The notes under the pieces were generated by a model that was not told the DNA's origin, did no database searches, and saw nothing but the letters and a program-made list of their open reading frames with translations. From contig NC_035176.2 in assembly GCF_001659605.2 (NCBI RefSeq), positions 28,886,716 through 28,950,715 on the forward strand: a stretch of DNA of 64,000 bases. Direction: 5' to 3'. The DNA is from Manihot esculenta. Taxonomy: Eukaryota; Streptophyta; Magnoliopsida; Malpighiales; Euphorbiaceae. The position numbers were made by a program, and so were the translations under genes. Positions 61,198 to 64,000 of this stretch are shown piece by piece. Numbering within the stretch: position 1 is the first letter of the stretch; each line of letters opens with the position of its first letter.

Positions 61198-61640
61198 ATG
61201 ACGGGCAGACAAAATTATCGTGATTACATGAGTCCGGGCCCTCTTGATCAGTCTTTATTGACACAACAGCGGTCTCATAGATCACAGTCGGTTTGGAATG
61301 AGGAGATTGAAAATGAGCCACTACATTGTAGGCGATCTGCGAGTGTTTTGAAGCAGGATTTTCACTCCCGTATTGAAGTCTATCTCAGAATTTCTGGATT
61401 TTATGGTGCTGTCAGATTAGGCTTCTTTTCGCTGGATCATCATTTAATTACATTACTAGTTGAGAGATGGCATCCTGAAACACACACATTTATGATGTCA
61501 GTGGGAAAGTGTACAATTACTCTCCATGACATCGGTGTTATTTTCGGCCTGCCTATTGATGGAGAAACTGTTGTAGGTAATTCAATTATCAATTGGATGA
61601 TGTACTGTCAAGATACTTTAGGACTCATACCTCCCGCTAA
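61198..61640 (+). pseudogene. Plant mobile domain (PMD) gene, truncated by CACTA insertion
   Basis: Frame MTGRQNYRDYMSPGP runs without stops into the PMD signature: FYGAVRLGFFSLDHHLITLL, VERWHPETHTFMMSVGKCTI and HDIGVIFGLPIDGETVVG. It is cut after about 147 codons (LGLIPPAN) where the CACTA terminus begins. The rest of the gene, if it survives, lies beyond the window on the far side of the insertion. PMD proteins are found as host genes and as MULE passengers; its place in this element favours the latter. Better preserved than the minus-strand copy at 15-17 kb. Confidence 0.85.
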
Positions 61641-62189
61641 CACTACAAAAAAACAGGCTATCAGTGACGGATTTTTCCGTCGCTGAAAGTAAAAAATCCG
61701 TCGCTGAAACTTTCAGCGACGGACTCAAGTCCGTCGCTTAAAGTCATGTCGCTAATTTTTTCCGACGGATTACAATTCCGTCGGAAATATTAGCGATGGA
61801 TTTCCGACGGAAAATTCAGTCGGAAAAATTCAGCGACGAAAAACTTTTGTTGCTAAATCTGTCGGAAATTCCAATTCATCAGATGAACATTCCGTCGCTA
61901 ATATGTTAAAATTCAATCACAAAAAATAATTTCCTGTTTTTATTTAGATATTCCCTGTATAATCAAATAATTTATAATTAAGAATCATATTGAATATAAA
62001 TCAAATATCATTCATAATAATTATAAGTAATGCTTATAATACTTAACAATATTCAGAATATATAAAATAAATTCATAATATTTAACAATGTTTATAAAAT
62101 TTAAAATAAATTCATAATACTTAACAATCGTCATAAAATTTAAAATAAATCAATAATACTTAACAATGTTCATAAAACTAAAAACTAAT

Positions 62190-62603
62190 CTATGAATTTA
62201 TTGAATCATCTGATAGAGAAGTACAATCTGCAGTTGGATTATGCGGTGAAGATCTTTTTTTGTTCTTCAATGATTTCATCTGATCTTTTATTTGCTTTTC
62301 TATCTGCACTCGCATTTGCTCTTGCATTTGCTCCATGTCTTGTTTCATTTTGACCCGGTTTTGCTCTAATATTTGTTCAACCTCCTCTAAAGAAAACATA
62401 GTTTGAGAAGGTCCTCCAGGATGAGCTGATGTGCATGAGAAAGAGGTGGTTGGAGTTCCAGATTTTGCAATATCAGAAGATCCAAAACCATAAACCATCC
62501 CTTTACTACTTCCAGAAATTTCAATCCACTTATTCAAATCAACAGCAGACTGACTCTCACAATTGTCATTCACATTTTTAGTAATGGCAGTCAAATAAGT
62601 TCC
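62190..62603 (-). CDS. CACTA TNPA-like protein, last exon
   Basis: An acceptor ttacttag at the 5' side is followed by a 137-codon open frame (GTYLTAITKNVNDN to DDSINS-stop). It contains MVYGFGSSD, then a strong coiled coil (LEEVEQILEQNRVKMKQDME, QMQEQMRVQIEKQIKDQMKS) and a basic patch NKKRS. This is the typical C-terminus of plant En/Spm TNPA-type DNA-binding proteins (Ptta/En/Spm transposase family). There is no ATG at the exon start, so earlier exons must lie to the right; I could not assign them with confidence. Confidence 0.75.
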   Translation of the reverse strand, partial: GTYLTAITKNVNDNCESQSAVDLNKWIEISGSSKGMVYGFGSSDIAKSGTPTTSFSCTSAHPGGPSQTMFSLEEVEQILEQNRVKMKQDMEQMQEQMRVQIEKQIKDQMKSLKNKKRSSPHNPTADCTSLSDDSINS

Positions 62604-62726
62604 CTAAGTAAAAAAAGAAAACATAATCAACATTTCATGTACCATCCACAACTAATGATAACATAACAAATAGAAAAATAATGTGATAACGATAAATAAG
62701 TAAAAAGTAACTTATATCAATAAAAA

Positions 62727-63005
62727 AAAAAGAAATTGAGCACAGCAGCATCACAAAATTTTTTTAAAAAAATTATATTTTTAAAAATTAAAAAGCTTAA
62801 TATTCAATTTTACTCTTAAGTTTATGATGAAAGTTTAATCTAATTAATTTTTAATTTTTATCTAAATTATCTTATAAATTTTAATTTAACCTAAACATCA
62901 AGAAAAAAAAAAAAAAGAAATTGAGTACAGCAGCATCACAAAATTTTTTAAAAGAAATTATGTTTTTAAAAATTAAAAAGCTTAATATTCAATTTTACTC
63001 TTAAT
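62727..63005. repeat. Direct duplication of about 95 bp inside the CACTA element
   Basis: The block agaaattgagcacagcagca through attcaattttactcttaa occurs at about 62727-62820 and again at about 62912-63005, an offset of 185 bp, with few differences. It lies in an AT-rich presumed intron of the element. Confidence 0.8.
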
Positions 63006-64000
63006 TTTACAGCTAATATTACCATATTCAAGTGTTTCAAATGTTTCTAGATTATCCATAGCTTCTCCAAATTAGCCTCATTATCCATTTAGGGAAACAG
63101 AAGGTTTAGAAAGTAGAAATGCAATGAAAAAAAAAAGACAGTAATTAAATAGAAGTATGGCACATGACATTGGCATTACTTTTCTTTTCCACAAATTTCA
63201 GCAAGAATTAATCTGTTCTGAAACAAATCCCAAACTAATTCACATAGCTCCATGTGCATTAGCCTCCAAGTATTCAGAATCACAGAACAAGCAAAATGAG
63301 ACTTACTAATAACAAATCTCATCATATTTATACATGCATCTTGAACATCAACAACCATGTTAACAAAGGAAGACGATCACAACTAAAAGATACATGAACT
63401 CTAATCTATTTTGTGACCTACCATTGGCTTTGGAAATGTGATCTCTAATCTATTTCCAAATCACATATCAAGAATTTTGCATTAAACCAGATGAAACTTG
63501 GTTTCTAATCTCTCTCTGATCTATGATATTTTCCAAGGAATAATAACTGATGCATATCAAAAACTTGACAGTAGAAGTTAATAAAACATCCCAAGTTATT
63601 AGTCATCTTGTAGCGTAGTAAGGGGTAGCTGAATTAATAGACAATCACATGAAAATGGGAGAAATTTTTCTTTAAATGGATGAATAAATTATAAAATCAT
63701 AGAAATCTTTGGGCATAACAAGAATAATATCCAAAGGAAAAGCTGCAATGAGACACATGCTCAAGCTTTTAACACAATACAGTATATTAACATCAAGCAT
63801 TGCCCAAAACATAATTAATAGCTAAACTCAATTTTCAACAACACTCCCATACTAATCCACAAATAAAGCAAGAATGCAACTTTAGACTACCTTCAATAGA
63901 ATTGTTTCCACCATATCAAAGTACTAACATCAAACACGAAAAACTATAACAGCAATACTGATATCCATATCAGATGCATTCTGAATTCCAGACTTAGGCT

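Larger units (their letters stand above)
54105..61640 (+). mobile_element. Composite Mutator-like element (MULE), right end beyond the CACTA insertion
   Basis: Order: terminal hairpins (54114-54205), TATA promoter and duplicated leader (54232-54316), satellite leader (54890-56520), MURA-like transposase (56645-59282), small ORF A (59555-59821, plus), small ORF B (60228-60653, minus), 53-bp minisatellite (60766-61110) and PMD frame (61198-61640). Between 59822 and 60227 I see no gene. The left boundary is inferred from the hairpins. The right terminal repeat is not visible, because a CACTA element breaks the element at 61641 and the window ends before sequence resumes. Grouping of the PMD frame with the MULE is inferred from adjacency and from known MULE-PMD associations. 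Confidence 0.65.
61641..64000 (-). mobile_element. CACTA (En/Spm) transposon, partial (one end)
   Basis: Begins with the diagnostic terminus cactacaaaaaaacagg at 61641; the 3 bp before it, taa, are the candidate target duplication. For 260 bp the subterminal region carries repeats of tcagcgacggattt and ccgtcgctgaaa in both orientations, the usual transposase-binding arrays. A minus-strand TNPA-like terminal exon follows at 62190-62603, so this is the element's 3' end. The other end lies past 64000. The remaining 1.4 kb has no other convincing exon. Confidence 0.92.

Overview
The window is nuclear DNA from a flowering plant. The genes are split by GT-AG introns, intergenic DNA is extremely AT-rich, and plant-specific families (plant mobile domain, clade A PP2C, USP/kinase fusion, ALP1-like) sit among plant transposon classes. 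A eudicot is likely, and perhaps a member of the Malpighiales/Euphorbiaceae, but the species is a guess from general sequence character.

Five host genes have intact, in-phase exon chains that I traced by hand. They are COG8 (minus, 3433-10744, 12 exons, 570 aa), a USP-domain/coiled-coil receptor-like cytoplasmic kinase (minus, 19172-22050, 7 exons, 717 aa), a domesticated Harbinger transposase of the ALP1-like type (plus, 26879-28327, 1 exon, 482 aa), an NDR/AGC kinase (plus, 35207-46509, 13 exons, 521 aa) and a HAB1-like clade A PP2C (plus, 50056-53682, 4 exons, 548 aa). They look like unrelated neighbours: Golgi tethering, signalling kinases, chromatin/transposase-derived biology and ABA signalling.

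Mobile DNA fills most of the rest. A degraded Ty3/Gypsy gag piece sits in a COG8 intron. From about 11.4 to 18 kb there is a nested complex: a gag remnant with a 70-bp minisatellite, a plant-mobile-domain (PMD) pseudogene flanked by 73-bp repeats, and a 976-bp internally deleted LINE with a 16-bp target duplication. A complete 1551-bp non-autonomous LTR element (187-bp LTRs, 5-bp target duplication, Met-tRNA primer site) lies in an NDR kinase intron, next to a hAT-like MITE in the following intron. Three copies of an AT-rich element with GGTGAG-type ends are scattered through intergenic DNA.

From about 54.1 kb to the right edge lies a composite Mutator-like element (MULE). In order it has terminal hairpins, a TATA promoter with a duplicated leader, an eight-copy 214-239-bp satellite leader, a broken MURA-type transposase, two small genes in opposite orientation that are recognisably homologous to each other, a 53-bp minisatellite, and a PMD gene. 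The PMD gene is cut at 61641 by a CACTA (En/Spm) element that runs off the window. The pair of small paralogous MULE-associated proteins is the most novel-looking item.
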